A DNA stretch of 10,483 nt from Craurococcus roseus (GCF_039523795.1 NZ_BAAAFZ010000097.1:1-10483), one strand, 5' to 3'; counted from the stretch's first letter, positions 1 through 7,445 are shown. The notes: generated from the letters alone by a model not told the origin. Program-made: numbers and translations.

Positions 1-1217
1 CCGGCCGCCACCGCGTCCACCAAGGCGATCTGCGCCGGCAAGCAGACGTCCCGCAGGTCGTAGCGCTCCTGCACGGTGCACCGCGCCGCCGCGCGCAGAG
101 GGGCCATCGCCGCCGGGTCGGACAAGGCGCGCACCACGGCCGCGGCGACGGCGTCCGGCGAGAAGAAGTCCACCAGCAGGCCGTTCGCCCCGTCCTCGAT
201 CACCTCCTGCACCGGGGCGGTGGCGGAGCCGATCAGAAGGCACTCGCAGCTCATCGCCTCCAGCATCGACCAGGACAGTACGAACGGGTAGGTCAGGTAG
301 ACGTGCGCGGAGGACAGGCTGAGGAGGTCCAGCAGGGCCGAGTGCGCCACCTTGCCGGTGAAGTGGACGCGCTCCATCGGCAGGCGCCCCCCGAGTTCGG
401 CGAGGAGCTGCTCCTTCCAGGTGCCGCCGCCGGGGGGCTTGCCGCCGTAGTGCGGTTCGTCGCCGCCCACCAGCACCACCTGCGCCGACGGCCGGCGGGA
501 CAAGATCTCCGGCAGGCTACGCATGAAGGTGGGGAAGCCGCGGTAGGGCTCCAGGCCGCGGGCGATGAACGTCACCACCTCGTCGCCGCGCCCGAGCGTC
601 CGGCCGTCGGGCAAAGCGAAGCGCGCGTCGGCGCGCCGGCGGATGGCGCGGGTGTCCACGCCCTCGTGGACCACCGACATGCGGGCCTGGGCCCAGTCGG
701 GGAAGCGGCTGCACTGCCAGCGGGTTGGCGTCTGCCCCCAGTCGGCCTGCTCCAACGACGCGAGATGCGTGGCGTTCAGCATCCGCACCCGGCCGGCGTC
801 GTCGATGGAAACCGGGCCGGGCGGGTCGAAGCCGACGTCGCCGCCGGAGGAGCGGAAGTAGTACTCGAAATAGTAGAGTAGCTTGGCCTCGGGCCAGACA
901 TCGCGCAGGAACAGCCCCTCGCCCCAGCCGGGGTGGCAGCAGACGACGTCCGGCGAGAAGCCGCGCTCCTTCAGGGCGAGCGCGCCGCGCGCGACCTGCT
1001 GGCCGCGGAACACCGCGTTTTCGAAGCGGCGGATGTAGCGGTGCGTGTCCTTGCCGCCTTGGGACGGCGGCGGCTTGTAGCGGAGGTGCCGCACGCCCGG
1101 CAGCGCCTCGCGTTCGTTCTCGCCGAGCGCGACCACCGCGTCCCTCCGCCGCGCCAGGGCCGGCGCGATATGGCGGTACTGCGCCGGGAAATTCTGGTGG
1201 ACGAACAACACCTTCAT
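1..1217 (-). CDS. GT4-like family glycosyltransferase (C-terminus cut by window edge)
   Basis: This gene probably transfers a sugar from a nucleotide-sugar donor to an envelope or exopolysaccharide acceptor in the cytoplasm; the substrate cannot be read from sequence. The 405 visible residues show a GT-B layout. The N-terminal Rossmann half starts MKVLFVHQNFPAQYRH and contains HPGWGEG (residues 95-101). The donor-binding half starts near residue 214 and has ARGLEPYRGF (219-228), VVLVGGDEPH (247-256), then YPFVLSWSMLEAM (310-322) and APVQEVIEDGANGLLVDF (334-351). The second Glu of the usual EX7E motif is E320, while the first position is F312; from memory this PFVLSWS form is normal in this subgroup. 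The start is well fixed: an in-frame TGA lies at 1271-1269, no other start codon intervenes, and a GGGGG Shine-Dalgarno-like run sits 8 nt upstream. The stop lies outside the window. The family call is firm, the role is not. Confidence 0.9.
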   Translation of the reverse strand, partial: MKVLFVHQNFPAQYRHIAPALARRRDAVVALGENEREALPGVRHLRYKPPPSQGGKDTHRYIRRFENAVFRGQQVARGALALKERGFSPDVVCCHPGWGEGLFLRDVWPEAKLLYYFEYYFRSSGGDVGFDPPGPVSIDDAGRVRMLNATHLASLEQADWGQTPTRWQCSRFPDWAQARMSVVHEGVDTRAIRRRADARFALPDGRTLGRGDEVVTFIARGLEPYRGFPTFMRSLPEILSRRPSAQVVLVGGDEPHYGGKPPGGGTWKEQLLAELGGRLPMERVHFTGKVAHSALLDLLSLSSAHVYLTYPFVLSWSMLEAMSCECLLIGSATAPVQEVIEDGANGLLVDFFSPDAVAAAVVRALSDPAAMAPLRAAARCTVQERYDLRDVCLPAQIALVDAVAA

Positions 1218-1437
1218 GCGCCGGACCCCCGATGCCGCGCCTTCGCAGAAGCGGGCCGCCCCGGCCCCTCACAGGTTCGTCATGCCGCATCATGCCTTTC
1301 CACGCAAACATCTTCGATGATGCGCGCTCGAAAGTTGGGTTTGTGATCAGCATGAACGGCGGAGGTTGCGCCGGCGATTGGACACGTTTCCGCGCGGCCT
1401 GCAACAATGTTTCCGCTTGCGTGTTGCGGCGGGGACA
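1218..1437. other. Divergent intergenic region between the glycosyltransferase and the 88-aa gene
   Basis: This 220-bp region must hold the promoters of both flanking genes if the two starts are right. It is less GC-rich than its surroundings around 1290-1420. A TTGGAC (1378-1383) followed after 19 bp by AACAAT (1403-1408) is a weak, badly spaced plus-strand candidate, and I do not call it. I see no operator-like palindrome and no RNA gene. Confidence 0.4.
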
Positions 1438-1704
1438 ATGGCATTCGCGGATCTACAGACCGATTGGTCGCTCTTGTCCCAGTTGCTGCGGCTCGCCCAA
1501 AGCGACGGCTGGACCATCGCCTTCGGCAATGACCGGGTGGTGGTGTCCAACCGGCGCACGCAACACAGCGTGGTGGCGCTCCCCGCTTCCCTGATCGCGC
1601 ACGCGCGCGGCGCAGGGTGGCGGGTGGTGCGGCGGCCGATGCGCTTCGAGCTGCGCCATCCGGCGGTGCGGCAGTGGGTCGAGGTGAGTTTGACGGCGGA
1701 TTGA
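1438..1704 (+). CDS. Hypothetical protein, 88 aa
   Basis: I do not recognise this protein. It starts MAFADLQTDWSLLSQLLRLA and ends AVRQWVEVSLTAD. There is no signal peptide or membrane segment, no Cys, and a mixed charge with basic patches (R39-R40, R62, R65-R66). The first 20 residues could be an amphipathic helix; the rest alternates polar and hydrophobic residues as in a small alpha/beta domain. Third codon positions are strongly G/C, as in the neighbours, which favours real coding. ATG 1438 is chosen although its GGGGA (1431-1435) is only 2 nt away. TTG codons at 1378 and 1366 in the same frame would add 20 or 24 residues. The gene is divergent from the glycosyltransferase and ends 15 bp before the prfB stop, tail to tail. 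It could still be spurious. Confidence 0.55.
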   Translation: MAFADLQTDWSLLSQLLRLAQSDGWTIAFGNDRVVVSNRRTQHSVVALPASLIAHARGAGWRVVRRPMRFELRHPAVRQWVEVSLTAD

Positions 1705-1712
1705 GGCCGCCC

Positions 1713-1731
1713 GCGGCGCCTACCGCGCCGC
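1713..1731. terminator. GC-rich inverted repeat at the convergent gene ends (possible weak bidirectional terminator)
   Basis: GCGGCGC (1713-1719) and GCGCCGC (1725-1731) form a perfect 7-bp stem around the 5-nt loop CTACC. The loop contains the prfB stop codon (TAG, 1722-1720), and the stem begins 8 nt after the stop of the convergent 88-aa gene. The position suits shared termination, but neither side has a T-tract, so an intrinsic terminator is only a guess. Confidence 0.3.
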
Positions 1732-2851
1732 CGCGCTCGCCTCCGACCGCGTGGCGCCGACGCGCTGCGCCAGTGCCGCCGCCATGAACTCGTCGAGGTC
1801 GCCGTCCAGCACCGCCTGCGGGTTGCCCTTCTCGACCCCGGTGCGGAGGTCCTTCACGAGCTGGTAGGGCTGGAGCACGTAGGAGCGGATCTGGTGGCCC
1901 CAGCCTATGTCGGTCTTGCCGGCCTCGGTGGCGGCGTTGATCGCCTCGCGCTTGCTCAGCTCCAGCTCGTACAAACGGGCGCGCAGCATGTCCATGGCGA
2001 TGGCCCGGTTGCGGTGCTGGCTGCGGTCCTGCGTCGAAGCGACCACGATCCCGGTCGGGATGTGGGTGAAGCGCACGCCGGACTCGGTCTTGTTGACGTG
2101 CTGGCCGCCGGCGCCCGACGCCCGGAAGGTGTCGGTCCGGAGGTCGGCCGGGTTGATGTCGATCTCGATCTTGTCGTCCACGACCGGGTAGACGTAGACG
2201 GAAGCGAAGCTGGTCTGGCGCTTGTCGTTGCCGCCGAAGGGGCTGATGCGGACGAGGCGGTGGACGCCGGTCTCGGTCTTGAGCCAGCCGTAGGCGTTGG
2301 GGCCGCTCACCTGGATGGTGGCGGACTTCAGCCCGGCCTCTTCGCCCGGGTTCTCCTCGGTGAGCGTCACCTTGCACCCGTGCGCCTCGGCCCAGCGCTG
2401 GTACATGCGCAGCAGCATCTCGGCCCAGTCCTGCGCGTCGGTGCCGCCGGCGCCGGCGTTGACCTCGACGAAGCAATCGTTGCTGTCCGCCTCGCCGGAG
2501 AGGAGGCTCTCGGTTTCGCGGCGCGCGGCCTCGGCGGCGAGGGCCTGGAGGTCGGCCACGGCGGCGTCGGCCGTGGCGGCATCGCCTTCCGCCTCGGCCA
2601 GTTCGACCAGCTCGATCGCGTCGGCAACGGACTGCTCCAACCGGCGCACGCCCTCCACCTGGTCAGCGAGGCGGCCGCGCTCGCGCATCACCTTCTGCGC
2701 GCCCCCGGCGTCGGACCACAGCGACGGGTCCTCGGCGCGGGCGTTCAGTTCATCCAATTTCCGGACGGCGGCATCCCAGTCAAAGATGCCTCCTCAGCAG
2801 AGCCACCGATTCGGTGATCCGCTGGTGCAGGGCTTCGGCGTCGGCGCGCAT
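1720..2851 (-). CDS. prfB: Peptide chain release factor 2 (RF2), with programmed +1 frameshift
   Basis: RF2 reads UGA and UAA in the ribosomal A site and triggers peptide release. The product is 376 residues: 23 from the ATG at 2851 (MRADAEALHQRITESVALL...), an in-frame TGA at codon 24 bypassed by a +1 shift, then DWDAAVRKLDELNARAEDPS onward. The anticodon-mimicking SPF tripeptide is at residues 203-205 and the catalytic GGQ at 248-250 in RASGAGGQHVNKTESG, two residues off the E. coli numbering. Residue 244 is Ala, at the site where E. coli K-12 has Thr246. The N-terminal coiled-coil domain (about 1-115) and a normal C-terminal tail are present, so the length is typical. A TTG-started reading at 2757 would drop the first 31 residues and is not the true start. 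The gene ends in TAG, which RF1 rather than RF2 reads, so only the internal TGA is self-regulated. There is no clear Shine-Dalgarno before the ATG. Confidence 0.97.
2779..2794 (-). promoter_or_regulatory. prfB: prfB +1 programmed frameshift site
   Basis: On the minus strand the sequence is AGGAGG CAT CTT TGA C. The internal Shine-Dalgarno AGGAGG (2794-2789) lies 3 nt before the slippery CTT (2785-2783), which precedes the in-frame TGA (2782-2780) followed by C (2779). This matches the known bacterial RF2 autoregulatory site: when RF2 is scarce, the ribosome pauses at TGA and slips +1 to read GAC, restoring the long frame. The protein frame changes exactly here, so the shift is needed to join RRHL to DWDAA. 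Confidence 0.97.
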
Positions 2852-2977
2852 GGTGGCGGCGGATACGGGATGGCGCGGGGCGACGCAAGCGGCGGGCGCC
2901 AGTGATCAGCGACCAAGGCGCCTAGCGAGCGGTCCGAACCGGTCGCGGCCGTCTCGTGAACCAGCGCTCTGCGAGGA

Positions 2978-3283
2978 TCAGGCCCCTATGCCGCCGACAA
3001 GCCCACCGATCACCACCCCGGGCATCGAACCGAAAACCAGCGCCGCCAAGCCGATGGCGTTCCCGCAAGGGCCGGCATAGCCGGTGCCGCACTCCTGCCC
3101 AGAAATCCTGAATCCCATGGCGGCAGCCACGAATCCGAAGACCGCACCAACCACGGCGCCGCGTGGCGCCCCCACGGCCAGGCCGCCGGTAAGCACCACC
3201 CACAATGGGGCGGCCTCCAAGACCGATGGCGCCTGCACCGCTGCTTGTGGAGGTTCGCTCAATCCTGCTTCATCTGCTTCCAA
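2978..3283 (-). CDS. Small glycine-rich membrane protein, unknown function (up to 101 aa)
   Basis: I do not recognise this gene. After a polar N-terminus (about 25 residues) there are two glycine-rich hydrophobic segments, residues 27-57 (containing LWVVLTGGLAVG and GAVVGAVFGFVAAAMG) and 77-101 (containing IGLAALVFG and GVVIGGLVGGIGA). They are joined by a short loop with two Cys (ECGTGYAGPCG). This suggests a two-helix inner-membrane protein, with Gly-xxx-Gly spacing that favours helix packing. TTG 3283 is preceded by AAGAGG at 5 nt, and an in-frame TAG upstream excludes a longer form; TTG 3262 is an alternative. The first 14 codons are mostly A/T-ended, unlike the neighbours. The gene begins 26 bp after the mrcA stop, and prfB follows 126 bp downstream on the same strand, so it may be read with mrcA. 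Its reality is likely but not certain. Confidence 0.55.
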   Translation of the reverse strand: MEADEAGLSEPPQAAVQAPSVLEAAPLWVVLTGGLAVGAPRGAVVGAVFGFVAAAMGFRISGQECGTGYAGPCGNAIGLAALVFGSMPGVVIGGLVGGIGA

Positions 3284-3309
3284 CGAAGCCTCTTCCCGCC
3301 AGCACTAGG

Positions 3310-5883
3310 TCAGTACAACCCCGGCAAAGCCCGCTCCGGCCCGAGTTGCGCCGAAGGCGACCCCTCGTCCGGCGGCCGCGCCGCGTTCTCCGTGCCCGGC
3401 CGGAACGCCTCCATGATGGTCGCGCCGCCCTCCGCCTGCGTCCGCACCAGCGCCACGCCCGGCGGCGCGCGGAAGGGCACGGGCGGGCTGCCGCGCAGCG
3501 CCGCCTCCATCACGTCGCGGAAGATGGGCGCGGCGTTCTGGCCGCCGGTCTCGCCATTGCCCAGCGTCTTCGGCTCGTCGAAGCCGAGCCACACCGCCAT
3601 CACCAAGTCGGGCGTGAAGCCCACGAACCAGTTGTCCATGTAGTCGTTGGTGGTGCCCGTCTTGCCGGCCACCGGGCGGTTCAGCCCCTGCCCCGCCCGC
3701 GTGCCGGTGCCGCGCTGCACCACGCCGGTGAGGATGTTGACCATCTGGTAGGCGGCGATCGGGTCGGTGATCTGCTTCCGCTCCTCCGTCAGCTCCGGCG
3801 GGCCGGCGTTCGGGTTCGCGGCGCCGCAATCGGCGCATTCGCGCGGGTCGCTCCGCCACACCACGCGGCCGCGCTGGTCCTGCACGCTGTCGATGAGCGT
3901 TGGCGTCACCTCGCGCCCGCCGTTGACGAAGGCGGCGTAGCCGGCGGCCATGCGCAGCACCGTGCTCTCGCCGGAGCCGAGCGCCATGGACAGGTACTTC
4001 GGCATGTTCGGGATGACGCCGAAGCGCGCCGCCGTCTCCGCCACCTTGTCCATGCCGACCTCCTGCGCCACCCGGATCGTGACGAGGTTGAGCGACTTCT
4101 CCAGCGCGCGGCGCAGGGTGACGTAGCTGTTGCTGACGCCGTCGCCGTAGTTGCCCGGCCGCCAGACGCCCTGCGCCGTCATGATCTCGATCGGCGCGTC
4201 CAGGAAGCGCTGGTTGGGCGGGATGCCCATCTCCAGCGCCGGCAGGTACACGAACGGCTTGAAGGATGAGCCGGGCTGGCGCATCGCCTGGGTGGTGCGG
4301 TTGAACTGGCTCTTCTCGAAGGACCAGCCGCCGGCCATCGCTTGCACGCGGCCCGTTGTCGGGTCGAGCGCCACCACCGCGCCCTCCACGGCGGGTACCT
4401 GCCGCAACGCGAGGCGCTCCGGCCGGGCTGGGCGGTTCTGCGCGCCGGGGCCGGACGCGGCCGCCGTCGCGGGCAGCGCCTCCACCATCACCACGTCGCC
4501 GGGCTGGAGCACGTCCGCCATGCGCTGCGGCGCGCCGCCGAGCCGGCCTTCGCCCAAGGCGCGGCGGGCCCAGGACAGGTCCTCGATGAACATGGTGCCG
4601 CTGCGCGGCTGCGGCGCGGCGCGCGCGTCCAGCCGCTCCACCCAGGCGAGCCGCGCCTCGCGCGGGCGGACCTCCAGCGCCACCGCCATGCGCCATTCAG
4701 GGGGCGCGCCGCCGGGCCGCTGCACCGCTTGCAGCTCCGGCATCCATTCGGTGGTCCCGGCGGAGACCTTGGCCACCGGCCCGCGCCAGCCGCCGCGGCG
4801 GCGGTCGTAAGCGAGCAGCCCGTTGCGGAGCGCGGTTTCGGTCGCGGCCTGCAAGGCGGGGTCGAGGCTGGTGCGGACCACGAAGCCGCCCATAACCGTC
4901 TGGTCGGGGCCGAAGCGGGCGATCAGCTCGCGCCGCACCTCCTCGGTGAAGTGCTGGCCGACCGAGACCGTGTCCGTCCGCCGCGCCGGGCGCGCGGTCA
5001 CGGGCTCCGCCTTGGCGGCCTCGGCCTCGGCGGCGGACGCGGCGCCATCCTCGGCCATGCGGTCCAGCACCCAGTCGCGCCGCGCGCGGGCGGCTTCGGG
5101 GAAGCGCACGGGGTTGTAGTTGTTGGGCGCCTTGGGCAGCGCGGCGAGGAAGGCGGTCTCCCCCGCCGTCAGCTCGTCCAGCCCCTTGTTGAAATAGGTC
5201 TGCGCCGCGGCGGCGACGCCGTAGGCCTGGGAGCCGAGGTAGATCTCGTTCAGGTAGATCTCGAGGATGCGGTCCTTGGACAGCGCCTGCTCGATCCGGA
5301 ACGCCAGGATCGCCTCGCGCGCCTTGCGCGCCAGCGTGCGGTCCGCGCCCACCAGCATGTTCTTCGCCACCTGCTGGGTGATGGTGGAAGCGCCGCCCAT
5401 GCGCCGGCCGGAGCCGTACTGCTCCAGGTTGGTGACGACGGCCCGCAGGATGCCGATCGGGTCCACGCCGCGGTGCTCGCGGAAGCGCTGGTCCTCGGCG
5501 CTGATGAACGCCTGCGCCACGCGCGGCGGGATGGCCTCGATCGGCACGAACACCCGCCGCTCGGCCGCCAGCTCCGCCAGCAGCCGGCTGTCCGCGGCGT
5601 AGATGCGCGACATCTGCGGCGGCTGGTAGTCGGCGAGCCAGCGGTAATCGGGCAGGTCGGCCGCGACCTGCCGGTACACGACGAAGCCGGCCAGCGCCCC
5701 GCCGACGCCCGCCATCACGACGACGAGGAAGAGGAAGTGGACGAGGCGGGCGAAGACGCCGCCCGCGCGCACGCGGCGGCGGGGGCGCCGCCGCTTCGGA
5801 TCGGGCGGCGGCGGGGCGGCGGGCGGCGGCGAACGGCGCCCGGACAGGGGCTCGTCGGCGCGGAGATCGGGAGGGGGGGACAT
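3310..5883 (-). CDS. mrcA: Penicillin-binding protein 1A (bifunctional transglycosylase/transpeptidase)
   Basis: This class A PBP polymerises lipid II into glycan strands and cross-links their peptides in the periplasm. The 857 residues run: Pro/Arg-rich cytoplasmic tail (1-45), one membrane anchor (about 47-69), GT51 transglycosylase (about 85-265), an OB-like insert (about 365-490) and the transpeptidase (about 500-800). GT51 motifs are EDQRFREHRGVD with catalytic Glu130, GGASTITQQVAKN (163-175), RKARE (186-190) and KDRILEIYLNEIYLG (203-217). Transpeptidase motifs are SSFK with nucleophile Ser539 and Lys542, SLN (597-599) and KTGTT (741-745). A CxxC pair (C683, C686) lies between SLN and KTG. 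ATG 5883 is preferred because GGAG lies 6 nt upstream; a TTG at 5895 would add 4 residues and overlap that site. The stop is TGA. The gene follows the amidase by 71 bp on the same strand, and the pair commonly neighbours each other in alphaproteobacteria. Confidence 0.96.
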   Translation of the reverse strand: MSPPPDLRADEPLSGRRSPPPAAPPPPDPKRRRPRRRVRAGGVFARLVHFLFLVVVMAGVGGALAGFVVYRQVAADLPDYRWLADYQPPQMSRIYAADSRLLAELAAERRVFVPIEAIPPRVAQAFISAEDQRFREHRGVDPIGILRAVVTNLEQYGSGRRMGGASTITQQVAKNMLVGADRTLARKAREAILAFRIEQALSKDRILEIYLNEIYLGSQAYGVAAAAQTYFNKGLDELTAGETAFLAALPKAPNNYNPVRFPEAARARRDWVLDRMAEDGAASAAEAEAAKAEPVTARPARRTDTVSVGQHFTEEVRRELIARFGPDQTVMGGFVVRTSLDPALQAATETALRNGLLAYDRRRGGWRGPVAKVSAGTTEWMPELQAVQRPGGAPPEWRMAVALEVRPREARLAWVERLDARAAPQPRSGTMFIEDLSWARRALGEGRLGGAPQRMADVLQPGDVVMVEALPATAAASGPGAQNRPARPERLALRQVPAVEGAVVALDPTTGRVQAMAGGWSFEKSQFNRTTQAMRQPGSSFKPFVYLPALEMGIPPNQRFLDAPIEIMTAQGVWRPGNYGDGVSNSYVTLRRALEKSLNLVTIRVAQEVGMDKVAETAARFGVIPNMPKYLSMALGSGESTVLRMAAGYAAFVNGGREVTPTLIDSVQDQRGRVVWRSDPRECADCGAANPNAGPPELTEERKQITDPIAAYQMVNILTGVVQRGTGTRAGQGLNRPVAGKTGTTNDYMDNWFVGFTPDLVMAVWLGFDEPKTLGNGETGGQNAAPIFRDVMEAALRGSPPVPFRAPPGVALVRTQAEGGATIMEAFRPGTENAARPPDEGSPSAQLGPERALPGLY

Positions 5884-5932
5884 GTGAGGCTCCAATTACA
5901 ACGCGCCGGGCGGGGAGGCGACCGCGAAATCC

Positions 5933-5946
5933 GGGGCGGCGGCCCC
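5933..5946 (-). terminator. Short GC hairpin between the amidase and mrcA (weak terminator candidate)
   Basis: On the minus strand GGGGC-CGCC-GCCCC can fold just after the amidase stop (5957-5955), followed by GGATTTCGC with only a three-T run. It may attenuate read-through into mrcA, but the stem is only 5 bp and the U-tract poor, so functional termination is doubtful. Confidence 0.2.
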
Positions 5947-5954
5947 TGGTCCGG

Positions 5955-7160
5955 TCAGCCCGGCGGGGGCGCCCAACCGGCCCCCTCCGCCCCGGCGAGC
6001 GAGGACCGGGCGCGCGCCTGGAGGAAACCTTCCACCGCCCCGGCCAGCGCCGCCGCCAACCGGGCGCGGTGGGCGGGGCGGTTCAGCGCCGCCTCGTCGG
6101 CGGGGTGGGACAGGAAGCCCATCTCCACCAGCGCCGCCGGCACGTCCGGCGCCTTCAGCACGGCGAAGGCCGCACGCCGGTGCGTGTTGGGCAGGAGTTG
6201 CACCTCGCCGCCCCGCAAGGAGGACACGGCTAGCCGGGCCAAGCGGTCCGACCCGGCGCGCGTTTCCTGCCGCATGAGGCTGAGCAGGATGCGGCTCACC
6301 TCCGGCGAAACGGACGGCAGCCGCAGCCCGCCGGCCTGGTCCGCGGCGTTCTCGCGCCGGGCGAGGGCGGCGGACAGGCCGTCGGAAGCGGTCTCGGACA
6401 GGGTATAGACGCTGGCGCCCCGCGCGCCCGGGGCGGAGTCGGCGTGGAGCGACAGGAACAGCGCCGCGTCCCGCCGCCGCGCCATCCCGATGCGGTCCGC
6501 CAGGGGCACGAACACGTCACGCCCGCGGGTCAGCAGCACGCGGCAGCGCCCGCCTGCCTCCAACCGCCGCTTCAGGTCGATGGCCGCAGCCAGGGTGATC
6601 CGCTTCTCCTGCGTGCCGCGCGCCCCGATCGCCCCGGGGTCGCGCCCGCCGTGGCCGGGGTCGATCACCACCAGCGGCAGCGCGACACGCGGCGGCGGCG
6701 GGGCGGCGGCGAGCGGACGGCCGCCCTCGGCCAAGCGGGCGAAGCCGGCCGCGGTACCGGGCAGCAGATCGATCACCAAACGGTCGCCGCGCGCGCCGAT
6801 CGTGGGCGGCCCTACGGGCGCGGCCAAGGTCAACACGAGGGACTCGCCCGCGCGCCGGGCCCACGACACCAAACCGGCGCCGGGCAGGCGCGCGGGCGTG
6901 CCGCGCCAGGCCATCCCGGGCAGGCGGAGCACGAGGCGCGACGGGCCCTTCGCGGCGGACAGCCGCCACGCGGTCCCCGGCGCGAGCGGCACTTCGACCC
7001 GGGTGCGCCCGCCACCGCCCGAAGCGGAGACGACGGCCGGCGCTGCGGCGGCCGTTCGCGCCGGCCAGAGCCCCGCCACGGCCAACGCGCCCCCGATGCC
7101 GGCGAACACCAATCGGCGGCGCCCCACCGGCGGCGCCCCCTCACCGTTCCACCCCCGCAT
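5955..7160 (-). CDS. amiC: Exported N-acetylmuramoyl-L-alanine amidase with AMIN domain
   Basis: This zinc enzyme cuts the bond between N-acetylmuramic acid and L-Ala in peptidoglycan, typically to split the septum. The 401 residues begin with an export signal: GRRRLVFAGIGGALAVAG (13-30) ending near AAAAP, with an arginine cluster that could make it a Tat signal, as known for E. coli AmiA and AmiC. An AMIN-like beta domain for septal targeting follows (about 48-135), then a Pro/Ala linker and the Amidase_3 domain (about 160-380). Zinc ligands are His170 (VVIDPGHGGRDPGAIG), Glu185 (GTQEKRITL) and His239 (LSLHADS); the catalytic Glu is 346 (VEMGFLSHPADE). Residues 255-320 form the insert that in this family holds the self-blocking helix. 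ATG 7160 is chosen because it precedes the signal peptide, with GGGGA at 8 nt; the same frame stays open upstream with an ATG at 7214. The amiC label is by domain layout, not proven orthology. Confidence 0.93.
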   Translation of the reverse strand: MRGWNGEGAPPVGRRRLVFAGIGGALAVAGLWPARTAAAAPAVVSASGGGGRTRVEVPLAPGTAWRLSAAKGPSRLVLRLPGMAWRGTPARLPGAGLVSWARRAGESLVLTLAAPVGPPTIGARGDRLVIDLLPGTAAGFARLAEGGRPLAAAPPPPRVALPLVVIDPGHGGRDPGAIGARGTQEKRITLAAAIDLKRRLEAGGRCRVLLTRGRDVFVPLADRIGMARRRDAALFLSLHADSAPGARGASVYTLSETASDGLSAALARRENAADQAGGLRLPSVSPEVSRILLSLMRQETRAGSDRLARLAVSSLRGGEVQLLPNTHRRAAFAVLKAPDVPAALVEMGFLSHPADEAALNRPAHRARLAAALAGAVEGFLQARARSSLAGAEGAGWAPPPG

Positions 7161-7186
7161 GGCCCGGTCCCCGATCCCCCTGGTCC

Positions 7187-7203
7187 CCACCGTAGCACGG
7201 TGG
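7187..7203. repeat. Perfect 7-bp inverted repeat upstream of the amidase
   Basis: CCACCGT-AGC-ACGGTGG is a perfect inverted repeat with a 3-nt spacer, centred 35 bp upstream of the amidase ATG. It could be a dyad operator or a hairpin in the amidase leader. I do not recognise it as the site of a known regulator. Confidence 0.45.
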
Positions 7204-7224
7204 CGCGGGAACATGGCACGGCTG

Positions 7225-7244
7225 GGGCGCCTTCCTGGGCGCCC
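7225..7244. repeat. Perfect 7-bp inverted repeat in the amidase/rne divergent region
   Basis: GGGCGCC (7225-7231) and GGCGCCC (7238-7244) flank a 6-nt loop. This is the second of two tandem hairpins just upstream of the amidase start. Being entirely G/C it may have arisen by chance in this composition. Confidence 0.35.
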
Positions 7245-7257
7245 GCGCATTGTCGGC

Positions 7258-7286
7258 TTGTGGAACCCACCCCCCTCGCCTAAGCT
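7258..7286 (+). promoter_or_regulatory. Weak sigma70-type promoter candidate for rne
   Basis: TTGTGG (7258-7263) and TAAGCT (7281-7286) are separated by exactly 17 bp, in one of the few stretches here with A/T at the right places. Each box matches the consensus at only three of six positions. Use would imply an rne leader of about 545 nt. Confidence 0.25.
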
Positions 7287-7445
7287 GCCCTGCCCCGGCG
7301 GTGCCCGCTGCCGGTGGAGATTCGGGGGCAGGGCGGCGGCGGCGAGGCTCGATGGGCCGGCCGCGGCGGCCCGGAATGCCCGGCATGGACCCGACCCGGC
7401 CTTTCGCCGGACCCCGGTTTCCGCGTTTCGCCGGGTTCGTCCGCT

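Noticed and set aside
303..1594. Overlapping plus-strand open frames opposite the glycosyltransferase.
   Set aside because: The minus strand gives a clear GT-B glycosyltransferase over this stretch; the plus frames are low-complexity and have no supported starts.
1894..2817. Plus-strand open frame of 307 residues antisense to prfB.
   Set aside because: The opposite strand encodes RF2 with SPF and GGQ motifs; the plus-strand product is Val/Gly/Ala-rich with no recognisable domain.
2852..2977. Searched for a promoter or terminator between the small membrane protein and prfB.
   Set aside because: No paired boxes, T-run hairpin or clear Shine-Dalgarno could be supported.
5893..5900. TGTAAT on the minus strand upstream of mrcA as a -10 box.
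   Set aside because: The start of transcription would fall on the Shine-Dalgarno, and no -35 box exists at 16-18 bp.
4342..6408. Plus-strand open frame of 688 residues antisense to mrcA and the amidase.
   Set aside because: The product is rich in His/Arg/Gly/Ala with no family signature, and both opposing genes have intact catalytic motifs. It is a composition shadow.
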